DNA of 64,000 nucleotides, from contig NC_081415.1 of NCBI RefSeq assembly GCF_030272615.1, positions 419,926,257 to 419,990,256 of the forward strand. Reading direction: 5' to 3'. Below are positions 9,149 to 21,609 of the stretch, in pieces (position 1 is the stretch's first letter; every line of letters starts with the position of its first letter). The position numbers and the translations under genes are program-made. Under the pieces are notes generated by a model. The model was given only the letters and a program-made list of their open reading frames with translations, searched no databases and had not been told where the DNA came from. This DNA is from Cryptomeria japonica (taxonomy: Eukaryota; Streptophyta; Pinopsida; Cupressales; Cupressaceae).

Positions 9149-11051
9149 CAAACAAAAGTTTTGAACTGTTGAAGCGTAAAGTGACTGAGTAGCCTGTGTT
9201 AGCTTTACTGGATTTAAATAAGTATTTCAATTGGATTGTGATGCAAGTGGAACAACAGTAGGAGCAGTCTTGAGTCAGGAAGGGAGAGCAATAGCTTGTT
9301 TTAGTGAGAAATTGAATGATACCCGGAGGAGATATTCAGTGTATGATCAATAATTTTATGCCATAGTTCAAGACTTGAAGAAGTGGAGACATTACCTATT
9401 GCCTAAGGAGTTTGTGTTGTATACAGATCAACAAGCTTTGCAGTATTTGAACAGTCAGAGTAAGTTGAATCAAAGACATATGAGATGGGTAAGATTTTTG
9501 TAGAGTCACACCTTTATATTGAAGCATAGAAGTGGGAAATCTAAAAAAGTTGTTGATACATTAATTAGGGGGAATTTCTTGACAGAGATGAGAGTGATAG
9601 TATTAGGATTTGAGGAGTTGAAGACCTTGTATGATGATGACCTGGATTTTGTAGAACCTTGGAGAGCATGTAGAGAACCGATTACGATAGACAGAAGAAA
9701 GTGGTTGGATTACTTCATTTAGGATGGGATGTTATTTAGAGGAGTTTAGTTGTGCATACCTAAGAGTTCTATGAGGGAGAATTTGATAAAGGAGAAACAT
9801 GGTGGAGGATTAGCCGGACACTTTGGTGTTGATAAAACAGTAGTTGTGGTGAGTGAGCATTACTTTTGGCCTCAAATTCATAAGGATGTTAGCAAATATA
9901 TGCAAAGTTGTAGAGTTTGTCAAGTTGCAAAGGGTAGTAGTCAGAATGTGGGATTGTATAAACCTTTGACAGTACCGGAGAGACCTTGGGAAGATATAAG
10001 CATGGATTTCATACTAGGATTGCCTAAAACATCAAGAGGGAATAATTCTATATTTGTGGTAGTGGATAGATTCTCGAAGATGGATTATCACCTTGTAAGA
10101 AAACATCAGATGTGGTACATATATCAGACCTGTTTTTCAAGGAAGTGGTGACATTGCATGGATTACCTAAGAGCATAGTTTCAGATAGAGACACTAAGTT
10201 TGTTGGTTATTTTTGGAGAACACTTTGGAAGGAGATGAAGACATATTTGAAGTTTTGTTCTACTTTTCACCCATAGACCGATGGACAGACAAAAGTAGTT
10301 AACCAGAGCTTGGGAAATTTGTTAAGATGCTTAGTTGGAGACAAAACCGGAAGTTGGGATTTGATTCTTGCTCAAGCAGAGTTTGCCTACAATAATTCAG
10401 TAAACAAGAGTATCATAAGAACACCTTTTGAGATTGTTACCGGAGCACACCCTAGAGGTATATCAAAATTAAGAGATATTAGCAATGAAGACCAAAGAAG
10501 TACATAAGAAAAAGAATTTGCAGATCACATGAAGGACTTACATATTCAAGTTAAGAAACATTTGGAGGACATGAAAAACAAGTATAAGGAGAAAGAAGAT
10601 GAGAAGAGGAGACATAAGGAATTTGAAGTTGGTGATGAAGTGATGGTGTATCTGAGAAAATAAATATTCCCAGTTGGAACTTATAACAAGTTGTAGATGA
10701 GGAAGTTTGGATCTTGCAAGATTTTGAGAAAGTTTAGTTCTCCAAATGCATATGAAGTGGAGTTCCCAAATAGTCTAATTATTTCACCTGTATTTAACAT
10801 TGCAGATCTTCATCAGTATCATGAACCAGAATTCAGTGAGGACAATATTGCAGGATTGGAGAAACAGTTGCCTTGGATGGAACCAGATCAGATTTGAAGA
10901 CATTTTGGACAGTAGGATTGGGTGTAGTACCCGAAGCAGTCAGTATAAGGAGTATCTTGTGAAGTGGAATGATAGACTAGTTGAAGATTCATCTTGGATT
11001 TCTCAGGTAGAGGTAGACTGCCTTGGTTTTCCTCTAACACCAGCAAAGTGA
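9149..11051 (+). pseudogene. RNase H, integrase and chromodomain-like end of gypsy C, degraded
   Basis: Resumes the gypsy C frame with SFELLKRKVTE. RNase H follows: DCDASGTTVGAVLSQEGRAI (about 9238), FSEKLNDTRRRYSVYDQ, and [11 protein letters not shown] (about 9417), with acidic residues in place. The integrase zinc-binding HHCC region ends CRVCQVAKG (about 9911). The catalytic core holds PWEDISMDFILGLP (about 9985), VVDRFSKM and, after a frameshift, [12 protein letters not shown] (about 10170). The C-terminus EDILDSRIG, then YKEYLVKWNDRLVEDSSWI, resembles a chromodomain, the mark of chromoviruses that target heterochromatin. It ends at the TGA (11049-11051) that overlaps the 3' LTR start. 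Stops include TAG in FHP-stop-TDGQT where PQTDG is expected. Confidence 0.88.
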
Positions 11052-11804
11052 GAGACTCCCCGGTTCATGGCAATCTTGCATCAACCAAAAATATTTCCTT
11101 TCTGTTTTTCATTTCATTCTACATTTTTTGGCATTGGCTCACTGGATCTAGAGGAGTTGGATTTTTCTTGAGGACTTGATCATCTACCTTATTCCCAAAC
11201 TGTGGAACATTTGAATCATTTTTCGACAAGTTATCGCTACTGGTTTTCGAGATAGTTTTCTCGTACCGGTTGCCTAGTTGTAATCTATCGGGATCTACCA
11301 GATCCTTTTCGTAGCTTGCGGAGCCCTTAGCGTTGATTCCAATGTTCTTTGGCATGTGGCTGACCTTCCCTTTGATCTACACTTCATCCTTTGGATTTTC
11401 TGGAGGAATGTCTTTGGTGAAGGCCAACCTTGTTGTTTCTTACACGTTAGGTCTTGTTCTTCGACATTTTGATCCCTTTTGGGCCGATCGGATCCCCTTG
11501 GATTGTATAAATCATTGTAACTGAGCATTATAATACAGGTGAGTTAAGATATAGAACATAGAAGATAGATCTGAAGATTTGAGGTCCCGGTTGTGACCTA
11601 TTCTGTGATTAAGCATGTTCTAGCAGGCCAGTGAGCCAATTTCTGTAACCCGGTTGCTACTGGTTGATTGTAAATAGTTTTCATGATATAATTCATTCAG
11701 TTTTACATTGCCTCCATCATATCCTTATGTTTCCATTGTGTTTACTCTTGCTGACCGACCTGGATTGATCTCTTTGAGGTCTCTTCTAACCGGTGACTGC
11801 ACCA
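11049..11804 (+). repeat. 3' LTR of gypsy C
   Basis: Starts TGAGAGACTCC directly after CAGCAAAG and ends TGCACCA. It aligns end to end with 2827-3583, with many substitutions and small indels. The flanking GGGTT (11805-11809) completes the target duplication. Confidence 0.9.
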
Positions 11805-12715
11805 GGGTTGATAAAGGATATAATAAATTATGATAATACACCCATTGTGAGAGAACTTCAAGAATTTATGGATGGTATAAGGGACATATTTCATGGAATT
11901 AAGCCAAGGGTGTCCCAACTTCATATGAAATTGGTTGGAGGAAGATAATAGAAAAGGTAACATCAAGGTATGCAGTACCAACGTCAACGAGAAGAGTGAT
12001 TGAACCTAAAGTGGGAGAAATGAAACTATCATGCACCTTAATCATAACATCAGATCTATCAAACATATATTGATATAACTGTTTTGCATAAATATGTTCT
12101 TCAATAATTACATTCACCATACATATTGAATCAATGAACACTCCTCGTCAGAGGTTTCCTTTAATTTTTGCAATAATGTATAAAGGTCCATTAGATGCAT
12201 CAATAATTGAGCTCTTGAGTCAAAGTTAATGTAAGGGTTGGGTTTAGGCTTAGGTTTCTCAATAAGGTTCACAACATTATTGGATTCTAGGCACATATCA
12301 TCAATAGTCAAGTATTCATGTTTCTTAGGCTTAATAACATTGGTGGAATGAGAAGGCAAATGATTGGTGAATATTTGCAAGTTTTGAAAGGATGTGTTGT
12401 AGATTTATTTCCTTTATCATTCACACCCTCCACAGTTGTGGGGTTGGAATCAATGAGATCTTGAATCACATGTTTCAATTTATAATACTTCTCAGTATGA
12501 TGGCCAAGTTGACAATGGTATTGGCAAAAGGCTTTAGTATCAAAGGAAGTTGGAAAAGACTTAGAAGTTTCTATGGGTTTCACAGGAGGAAGCTTCATCA
12601 CATTAGTATTAATTAATTTAAGCATGAGAATATGTAATGATTCAAAAAGAGGAATACAATTACAATGTGCGAAGATTGATAATAAAGGGGGTACACTTGA
12701 TATTGTAGCTGTCAC
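11805..12715 (-). pseudogene. gag C-terminus and protease-like domain of element B, degraded
   Basis: Reads right to left. A Tat-type knuckle with His in place of the second Cys, CQYHCQLGHHTEKYYKLK (about 12560), precedes HVIQDLIDSNP. A linker VVNLIEKPKPKPNP follows, then the retropepsin-like region with SITLLVDVGTAYLDVTF (about 12020) and the conserved block KLGHPWLNSMKYVPSTIHKF (about 11900-11850), matching the LLGRPWIH..VPSSLHQ.LKF pattern of plant gypsy proteases. The expected DxG active site is not clearly visible. The reading runs into the gypsy C insertion at 11805 and resumes at 2826. Confidence 0.72.
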
Positions 12716-12889
12716 TTGTGTATCAATTTTATTGGGAGAATTGAACTATTGATCTTGATGAAATTCTTGTTTTATATTTGAGAAGTTTTAAAGTATTGAT
12801 AAGATTCTTCATTGTTATCAACCAAATCCATTGATGAAGAGGGTTCAAAATTACTCACAAGCTGATAATTATGAAGTCATGTGCAGAAG

Positions 12890-14198
12890 TGTGTGAAAGA
12901 ATCCTAATTAGACAACAAAATCTTATTTCTAATATAATTTTGTAAATTATTAATAAAATTTCTTTGAACATCGCCATTAGGCACATGATAAGCAATTTTT
13001 GAATGCAAATGTTTGTATCTACCAATGAAATCAATCACTTTTTCTTTAAGTCCTTGCTTACAATTCATCAAATCAGTTAAAGTAATTTGAGGACCAATAT
13101 TGTTGTGAAAATATTGCACAAATGCATTAGACAATTTATGAAAAGAATCAATTCATCGAGGAGGCTAGGAACAAAACCATTGCAAAGCTTTATCTCTTAA
13201 TGTATGAGTGAATACTTTTGTCATGAATCTATGATCATGAGATAAGTCAATACAAAAAAATTGAAATGTTTTCACATGAGTTTGGGGGTCACCTTTTCCG
13301 TTGTATAACTCCAAATGTGGAACCTCTATGTATTGTGGGACAAGAGTACAAACAATGTCATAAAAAATGGGGTAAGAGTATCACATGCAAGAACATTGAA
13401 TTTGGATTAGGTTAATTAATCCATTTTTTGTTGCAAGGATGAGACACTTAGAGATAAAAAATTTATAGTGGCTTTGGTGAATGAGTTGGAATTGAAAATG
13501 TTTGATTGTGATGGAGGTGTAACATTATAAAAGGTAGGTGGGGTATTGGAGTAAGAAGGTGGAACATTATGGCATGTAAAGGAGATAGTTGGAAAACAAA
13601 TGGAAGGATAATGGAAGGAGGTATGTAGGAGTATTGATTGATAGGATTTTCCCCATGACTAAAATATGTAGCATCAACATTTTGCGTAGAGGTGGCTATG
13701 ATGGAAGATGTTTATCTAGGCGCATTAGGCAAAGATGTGAGAATGGAATGCTCATCTTGGTTTGTAGCATTTGAAAACCAAGGGCTTTGGCATAAATTTT
13801 CATTGGCATAACATTACTATCCACAATATAAGCAATACATTTACACCTTGTTCATCACTTTGAATCATTCTCCTCAAACCATCAATCAAGGAGATTGCCT
13901 CACTATTCAAGTGTTCTTGACCCATCCATTGTTGAAGCCTATCCAACTCACAATCAAGCTTCCTCAATTGTTCTATAGTCACTTGAGTTAAAGAATCATC
14001 GTTATCATGAGAATCATGAGGAGAATGGTTCTCCACAATGTTAGGTATGTCTTGTGTAGGAATAGAGGATTCACCCAAGTTCTCATGGAATAGGTTAGTC
14101 AACCCAAGCTCAATACCCTTTTGGGAATCCATAAGCCTATAACTACTTCTCAATGGGATGTTGGATGTGGGACAATGGGTAATGAAACTCATACACAA
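12890..14198 (-). pseudogene. gag of gypsy element B, degraded
   Basis: The N-terminal part (13800-14198) is acidic and rich in Asp/Ser, with TIEQLRKLDCELDRLQQWMG. After a gap of broken frame comes the gag core: ELYNGKGDPQTHVKTFQFF (about 13290), FTHTLRDKALQWF (about 13200), then 12904-13134 with LTDLMNCKQGLKEKVIDFIG and PNGDVQRNFINNLQNYIRNK. This is the typical plant retrotransposon gag core that packs element RNA. Together with the protease it is all the coding seen in B; no pol follows. Stops and frameshifts are frequent. Confidence 0.78.
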
Positions 14199-14609
14199 AG
14201 AGGGAAAAGTTAATGAAATATATTTTTACTCATAATGCCTCTCATGCAAGTAAAATAAGCAATTACACAATGCAATTTCTCAATAGAATGATTGATTAAC
14301 CAATTAATCAAGCAAATTTCACTATAAATATGATAGATTTGAGCAATAAATTCTTCTAAATTTGAAAATCATATGCAATAACAATCAGATTTGTGCATAT
14401 AAATCATAAATTATGTAAGGCACAAGTCAATTTAATAATAAAAAAAGAAGAAGGTTTTTTTGCGAATTAGACCTCTAAATTTATGTAATTTAAGTGCATA
14501 AATGATATAATTTAGAAATAGTTACAAATATTAGTTGAAATGCAAACAAATCAGATGTGACATTAAATATCAAAATTCAAGGCACAAGAAAAGTTAGGTT
14601 CACCAAAAA

Positions 14610-15891
14610 TGTGATGGGTGGAAAAAGGATTCACAAGTTTATGTATGCAAACTAGGAATTAAATCTATTTTCAATAATTACAATTAGAAGGAGAATGGAT
14701 TAAATTGGCTTAGCCTCCAATTGTATGGAAAGGGGTTGAGAACAAGGTGAATTTAATACTCCTTGGGTTGAGTTGAAAATTAGCAATGGAAATGATGTGA
14801 ATTGAATACAATAACTAGGGTTGATGATGCAAAATTGACAATGATAAGCATATATAAACAATTTCAAAACATATATGTAGACATGAAGGATAGATCTAGA
14901 AATGGGAAGTTAAGCTAAACCAATGAATGAAATCTGGACTCAAAAATTTGGGGTAGTGATGTTAGGCATCCTTGTCCAAAATTATTAGATGTAAATAAAT
15001 TAAATATTTTAGAATTAGGATGTCCCTTTGAGTATCTCCATGAAAATTGGTTAAAAAAGCGCCAGACACATATGCTAGGTGACCTTGACCTAGTGCTTTA
15101 TTTTTTGCAAAATCTAGTTTTGTGCACCTCTATTTGCTCTTCTCATATCTATAACTATTGTCTTCAGATTTTGTCGCCTGTAAAAATAAGAGAGAAAAAT
15201 GTTGTTGGGTTGATAGGGGTTTGCCTAGGTCAAACCCTAGGTTTGGAATTAACCCTATGATGAATTAAAATAAAAAGGAAAGTGTGCCTTGATAGGGCAG
15301 AGGATAGATCTCAAATTGAAATGTTGAATGGGAAGGTTATACCTTTATGAATCTTTCTTTGAAGCCTTCATGAAAATGTTGATGTTGTCATTTGGGAATG
15401 TAGGGATGTCTTCATAAGAACTTTGTCTTGGATACCATCTTGAATGGTTGAGATCTGAATAATTGATCTCTCCTTCATTGCTCCAATGATGTTTGATCAT
15501 TTTCTCACTTGAATTCAAAAAAGTGTAATTGGAAACTTATGAAGAGATTTTTCAAATGAGGGGGTAAGACTTTCTTTTATACCTCACCCCACCAAATGCA
15601 TTTGAAATTATGAAGAACGTTGACATGGAAAATATATTCTCGCCCAAAATTTTATGACTATTGGAGGGTCCAAAATTGGGCCCTTTTGGCATGGACAAGG
15701 GCACTAGGCACCCTTGACTAGTCCATTAGGTTTGAATCAAAGATCAGAGAGAAGAGAAAAAAAATGGGGATTGAAGATATCATATTAGTGTGAGCAAAAT
15801 TAGGCAAGATTAGGGCATAGAAGGCTGAAACGCTAAAGTGACGCCCAAGTGACTATGAAATTTGTATGAGGATAAAATTTACAATGCTACA
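14610..15891 (-). repeat. 5' LTR of gypsy element B
   Basis: On the minus strand it begins TGTAGCATTG (ending at 15891) and ends CCCATCACA (at 14610), about 1.28 kb. Its first half aligns with the 3' LTR at 1373-1855. Parts also match the diverged LTR at 48.26-49.31 kb, including the block GGGGTTTGCCTAGGTCAAAC (15221). The minus-strand sequence after the LTR, TTTTTGGTGAACCTAAC, holds a TGG start and could be a primer-binding site for an unidentified tRNA. Confidence 0.68.
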
Positions 15892-17268
15892 ACCTTGACA
15901 TACTTTATTATGTCAATTTTATAAATCCTAAGGGTTCTAAATTATTGGTGAATATTAGTTTCAATAACAATTGTGACATTTCAACCTTTAAGAGGTTAAA
16001 GATAGTTTATAGTATAGTAGATCATAATTTATTAGACAATGGATCGTAATAAAATATTATTTTTCATTAATTTTTTTTTTCATTTGATTAGATGATGAAG
16101 TTTCTTATTCTAATTGTATAAATTTTATAGGGACATTGCTACTAAAATTCAAGTGTAATTTGTATGTATTCCATTACAAGTTTTGTTCTCTAAATAAAGA
16201 TTTTATTTTTCTAATTCAACTATCTCATTTGTGTAAAAGACAAATTATATCCTCTCATTTCACTTTTAGTTTCTTCCATATGCCCAATTCGCATCGAAGA
16301 TGATGCGAGTTAGCTCTTAATTGAGCTATGAGAATCCTTTGTTCTATTGGGAATCAAGGTATCTCAACCTTGACGATTTTGAAGTAAATTATTTTTTATT
16401 ATTTTATTTTTGTAGGTATTTAGCATTATATTGTTAAATATTTGTGATCCATTAAATTTGACGATGAAGCTAGATTGTTGAAGGTTGCATAAACTAATAC
16501 ACCAAGGTGTTGATATTTTTTGGTTTGGTCAAACAACTATCTTAAATCAACAAACTCACTATGCTCTAATTTTTTAAGATACATGCCTACAAAAGCGAAC
16601 TAGTGTCTAGACCTAAACATATACCTTTATACACAATGATTTGGCACACATGGTTTCACTTGCATAGACGAGTGACAAATATTTAATTTTGTGCTCTTGA
16701 AAAAAGGAGAAGTGGATATCCTTGCAAATAGATAAATATATGGTCAGATTGATCTTGCAAAACATGAATGAAGCAACAAGAGATGGACAAGAGGCGTTGG
16801 TTACCTAGGTTGAAGTGAAGTTCATAAAATAGTCGGGATTGTGATATCTCTTAATTGTTCTAATAAAACACAAACCTAGTCAATATGGACGATGATAAGA
16901 ATGGAAATAATATATCATATAATTCTAAATAAATTTTAAAACATGTCAAATTATAAGTTTTACCCTTAAGGTTGTTTTATGTAAAAAAAAATTAATTTTT
17001 TAAAGCATTTTTGTAGTTTTTTTTAAGTTACTCTGTCAATTCTAACATGCTATTAGATTTTTGTGCTTCTTCTTGGTTTAGGATTAACTTCGTAGGTTCT
17101 CAGAATAACTACATTAGCCTAAAAAATAATTAATGTGATTTTTTGGTCAACCTTTCCTTTTGACATTGGTAAAGTTGATTGATTTTTTATTCATTGGTTG
17201 GACTAAGTTTGAAGTTGTTGTAGATACTATTTTTGTTATTGATCTTGTTGGTTTAGGGATAGCTCCAC
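15892..17268. other. AT-rich stretch with no recognisable gene or element
   Basis: About 1.4 kb between the end of element B's LTR and the likely LTR end of LARD-2. Six-frame reading gives no ORF with a recognisable domain, and there are no tandem or inverted repeats of note. It may be old flanking DNA. Confidence 0.5.
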
Positions 17269-17870
17269 ACTAAATTGTAGTGCAATGGTACATTTAAAAT
17301 AGAGTATGGATTATCCATCAAAGTACAAAATGGTATGGAACACAATAACAAAGGATGAAAATTTGAATCAAAATAACATGGAACAATGCAATGCAAGATC
17401 CAAATTTGCACTCAATTTCACTTATTAAAGCTTAAGATCTATGCATAAAATCAAATGATAAACAATAATACCATAGAAAAGACCTTAGATTGCTTTGTTA
17501 TTTCTTTGATATTTGCTCAAATACTTGATATGTGGATTTCTCTTGATAATGCTCTAGGAAGAAATGAATGAATGAATGAAGGGTTTTATTTATATGATTC
17601 ACCTAACATTTGATCAATGGTAGAGATTAATTAGAAAGATTAATGGATGAGAAAATTTGAGAGAGGGTAGGACCTAAAATTAGCACATGGATTGATGAGG
17701 TGGAAGAATTATGAGGGATCAAATGCATACATTAAATAAATAAAATATTTATTTATTTATTTTTGGTAGAAAAATTAGAAAATTATTTGAAATTTATTTA
17801 ATTTTGGAAGAAGTGATGGCTAATTAAATAATTTTCTAAAATTATTTAATTATAGTGAATCAAAATATAA

Positions 17871-18420
17871 TTTTTTTTTGATCGGTGACATGGATTTTTA
17901 GCCTAGTCTAATCGCCAAGTGAGGCCACAAACCAGGGGGCCTCATCCCCATTTTTACATATCTGAGGTATTAACACCTCTAAGCATTAGTTCTAACCTCA
18001 GTAACTATTGTCTTCTTATCTCTCCAATATCCTCTCCTTGTCTCTCCATGGTCTCTCCTTATCACTCCATCATAACCCCTTATATCTCCCTCACCTTATC
18101 GCTCCATGTGTTATTCATCGCACCACATCGTTCAATGAATCTGCTTGCCGCCACAGTTAGCATTTAAAGGGGCATTAACACCCTCGTCAGATTGTCAGTT
18201 ATAGGAAACACCACCACGTCAGTGTACGATAATTGTACAGGGAGATGCATTAATGCCTCCAGTAAACAACACCAACCACAGGCTACATGACGAGACTAGA
18301 AGCACGAATCGACGACCTCCTCTAGCATAGGCACACACAAGCGAACAAGCGGGGATTCAAACACAAGACCCACTATCAACAGTGGGTTGCAACTTACCGT
18401 TGCACTACGGGGTCAACCCC
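17871..18420 (-). mobile_element. SINE-1, tRNA-derived, 550 bp, with 14-bp TSD
   Basis: Flanked by identical GAATCAAAATATAA at 17857-17870 and 18421-18434. The minus strand starts GGGGTTGACCCCGTAGTGCA. It contains an A-box-like TAGTGCAACGG and a B-box-like GTGTTTGAATCCCC 30-40 bp later, the internal RNA polymerase III promoter of tRNA-derived SINEs, and ends in a run of A (plus T run 17871-17879). It shares the module GAGGCCACAAA..GGG..CCTCATCCCCA with SINE-2. At 550 bp it is long for a SINE, so a composite is possible. Confidence 0.8.
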
Positions 18421-18606
18421 GAATCAAAATATAATTAATTAAATAATAAATTATTTAATTAATGTTAGAGGGAAAGTAATGAATTAATTAAATAATTTAA
18501 TTAATATACAAAGAAATTGGGATAATTAAAATTAATATATATGAAAAGAGGAAATATTAGTTTAATTAAATAGTTAAATAATCAAATAATTATTTAATTA
18601 ACATGG

Positions 18607-20429
18607 CCTGTTCATGGGCCTCACCAGGTGAATCCAGGTTCTAGGGAGAATTCAGTGGTTAAATGGGAAGCACTGAAATTTGGGTGGTATAAGGACAACT
18701 TTGACAAGGCTTCAAAAGGCAATCAAGGTATCTTGGGTGTGGGGTTTGTCATCAGAGATTGGCTGAGGAATATTGTAGTAATGGGAACTTAAAGACTTGC
18801 ATATGGTTCAAATAGTAAAGTTGAGGTACAAGTGGCCCTTCTAGCAGTTCAATGGGGGATCAAATGGGGGTGCATAATTTACACCTCAAAGGGGATTCAC
18901 AAATTATTATTAATGTATTTATAAAGGGTGAAACAAATGCCTAGTTTCTAAATAAATTAATTGCCAAAATAAAAAATGATTTAAATCTAATCACTAATTA
19001 TGTCATTTCGCATGTGAGAAGAAGTGGAAATGAGGTGGCTGATGTGTTGTCAAAATGGGCTACATCATTTGGAGAAGTGCATGAGTCACATGTTGAACAT
19101 TTTCGCAATCTAAAAGAGGATGATTTGGAGAATGTGGTACAAGTTATTATTTAATCGATATTATTGTTTGGTATGGCAATTCATGGGTTGTGACAAGCAA
19201 TTATTTATAAGGAATTAGGCCCATTCAGGTGTTATCATATGTTGGTTGTTTGTTGTGCTGCCAAGTATGGAGGCAACATTCACTCTGTACACCAAAAGGT
19301 AACAATTGACCTTTGTGGATGATGTTTTAGACAAAAGAATCAAGTGCATTTTTAAGCATTGTGATGACGGGTTTGTGGGGATCATGAAAACACTGCTAGG
19401 AGAGATTTTTCTCACAACCATGTATAAATACCAAATGAATATGGATGTGGTGATGATGGTTCTGGCATGGAGTTTTGAACTTGGGGCGTTGAAGGAAGAG
19501 TTGGTGTTTGTTCTATGACAATGTGTTGATGACGAGTGGCTCTATGGTTTGTGGAAAATTTTGGATTTGTCTTTACTTAGAGCTAGGTTTGATGTGGGCC
19601 AATTGGATATAGACGAGATTCATTAGCTGAGGGAATTGGTTCCCTTTGTTCATTGGCCGCATGGACTGTAACGAGATGAGTGAAGAACGAAGGCTACCCT
19701 GGGGTGGGACTCCCTCAAGATTTACCTTTTAGAGAAAGCATTGGATGCCTAGGGCTCTATGAGTGGTGGCTCCACAAAAAGGTGTGACAAAGGCAAGGGT
19801 AAGCAAAAAGCGGTGGGTGGTCAACGGGTCAGCTCAGCCATTGCAAAGAGGGTGAATATGGTGGTTGACAAGGAAGGTGGTGGGTGTGGTATTGTGAATG
19901 CTGGGCCGATTGGTAGTGCAAAAAATATGTCCTAATTGTGTCATGGGAGTTCTTCCTCTGTTCATATGAGGTGTTGTCTTGATTCTACATAGTTTTGTTT
20001 TGTAATTCAAAAAATTTCATATGGTTTGAATGGTCTGTGGTGTTGGGGTAGTGGCTTGTTGGTTTTGAGATGGGTTCCCTATTGTGAAAGATAGTATGTG
20101 GGTTTCATTTTTGTAAATTTTGGCAAAACCCTATTAATTGTAGCATGGAAATTGAAGTAATGTAGGTCTCTCAGTTGTATGTATATATGTATTTTGGTCT
20201 TGGGGGGAGAGGTGTTTTGTAATTGAAGGGTTTTGTTGGGTGATTTGTTGATATGGTGGCGATACTGTGAAAATGTCATATAGTAGATGTAGATGTAGCT
20301 CGAATGGTGTTCTTTGTAGGTAGGGTTTGGTTCTGATTACTTGCAAACTAAGACATTTTGAAATATTGAGATGTAATACTAATACTTCTCTTGATATCTA
20401 ATACAATAAATATTATTACTGACCAAAAA
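18607..20429 (+). mobile_element. LINE-2: 5'-truncated L1-type LINE 3' end with TSD
   Basis: Bounded by matching ATTATTTAATTAACATGG at 18589-18606 and about 20432-20449 and ending TACTGACCAAAAAAA, so a complete retrotransposition event by target-primed reverse transcription. It begins inside the terminal RNase H region and has about 1.25 kb of 3' untranslated sequence. It sits inside the left flanking copy of LINE-1, so it inserted after LINE-1. Confidence 0.82.
18640..19155 (+). pseudogene. RNase H domain of LINE-2, degraded
   Basis: Reads VKWEALKFGWYKDNFDKASK, then GILGVGFVIRDWLRN, and after frameshifts RSGNEVADVLSKWATSFGE and a stop near 19155. This is the RNase H type I domain attached to the C-terminus of plant L1-like ORF2, where an N-[FV]-D-x-[AS] start and a late GN.VAD motif are typical. 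The frame has stops after 18790, so it is dead. Confidence 0.72.
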
Positions 20430-20586
20430 AAATTATTTAATTAACATGGATATGAGAATTGACGAGATCATGATGACAAGATGAAAATGAATTAGCCAAC
20501 TGGAACATTGCCCTCTAGAACGACATCATGGTTTTCAAACCATCGACCTTACAGAGGAAGTCGAAGAGGACATTGGATTATGGGAA

Positions 20587-21560
20587 GACTTGGTGATTAT
20601 TTGTAGAATTATTGAACCAAAAATGAAATGGAAGAAAATCAGGGCATGGGTGGAGGAAAATTGGAAGGCATAAATTATGTTAAAATTCATTCCCAAAGGT
20701 TTTTTCATTGCAATATTAGTTAATGTGGAGGACAAGGAGAGAATACTACAACGAGGCTTATGGTATTTCACAAATCACCCAAAATATATGCAGCCACGGT
20801 TTCCAAATTTCATTATGGTTCCTCTGGAGTCCTATGATGCACCCATTTGGATTATATTGTACAATTTGTCGATTGAGTACTGGTCGCAATTTTTTTGGAA
20901 AGAATAGGAAGATATTTAGGCACTTTAATGGAGATTTATGAAGAGTTAGTTAATCATAATTACATGTATACAGGAATTTGCATAGTAGTGGTTCGGAAAT
21001 TGCCAAAGAAGATCCAATTATGTGTTAATGGAAGTCACTAGATACAATAGATAGAGATTGAAGAGGACAAAAGGTATTGTGGTTGATGTGGCAGACGAAA
21101 TCATGTTGAGAGAGATTGTAGGATTCAACCAAGATCGAAGGAGATGTGGATTCCAAAAGAAAAAACACAGTTTACAGTTATAAAATAAGTTTGTCAGAAA
21201 AAGGATGGGGAGAGGACACATCCTGAGAATACAATAGTTTGTAGGGGTTCGCAAGGCTCAAGTAGGAGTGAAGGAAGGATCAAAGTAAATGGAGAACAAA
21301 GCGAGTGCTCAAAGCAGGATGTTTTGCAAGGAGGCATTGGGGATAAATATATGGAGGAGGGGAGCAATAAGGATGAGACAAGATTTGAGGCTGAAATTGA
21401 CGAGGATTTCATAGATGATGAGTTAGGGATAATGAATACAAGGTGCATAAGCCAATCAACAAATATACTACTTGGGAGGTCAAAAATAGGTAGAGGAAGG
21501 AAAAGCAATAAATAGAAAAGAGAAGACAAGGTGTTAGAAAAAGGAATTGTGAGCATTTAA
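20587..21560 (+). pseudogene. ORF1 of LINE-1: DUF4283 plus CCHC zinc knuckle, degraded
   Basis: The DUF4283 region is visible as WRKIRAWVEENWKA (about 20630), then LKFIPKGFFIAILVNVEDKE, ILQRGLWYF, and PLESYDAPIWIILYNLSIEYW (20677-20907). The zinc knuckle CGRRNHVERDC follows at about 21088, its first Cys pair broken by a TGA. The tail is charged. In L1-like plant LINEs this protein binds the element RNA and acts as a chaperone in the retrotransposition particle. The frame breaks at 20907 and elsewhere. Confidence 0.75.
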
Positions 21561-21609
21561 TAGATTTTCTGAAAATTACCAAGGGAGTGAAGTCCTCCCT
21601 TGGAGGTCA

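Larger units (their letters stand above)
2827..11804 (+). mobile_element. Gypsy C: Ty3/gypsy chromovirus-type retrotransposon with 5-bp TSD
   Basis: Two direct LTRs (2827-3583 and 11049-11804) flank gag, protease, RT, RNase H, integrase and a chromodomain-like end in the Ty3/gypsy order. The target duplication is GGGTT at 2822-2826 and 11805-11809. Removing the element rejoins the protease reading of host element B. A ~2.8-kb insert at about 6309-9148 splits it between RT and RNase H. Stops and frameshifts occur in all domains and the LTRs differ at many positions, so it is old and inactive. Confidence 0.9.

Noticed and set aside
18361-18420. Functional tRNA gene on the minus strand
   Set aside because: A/B-box-like motifs are present but no cloverleaf forms, and the segment is the head of a SINE with a target duplication.
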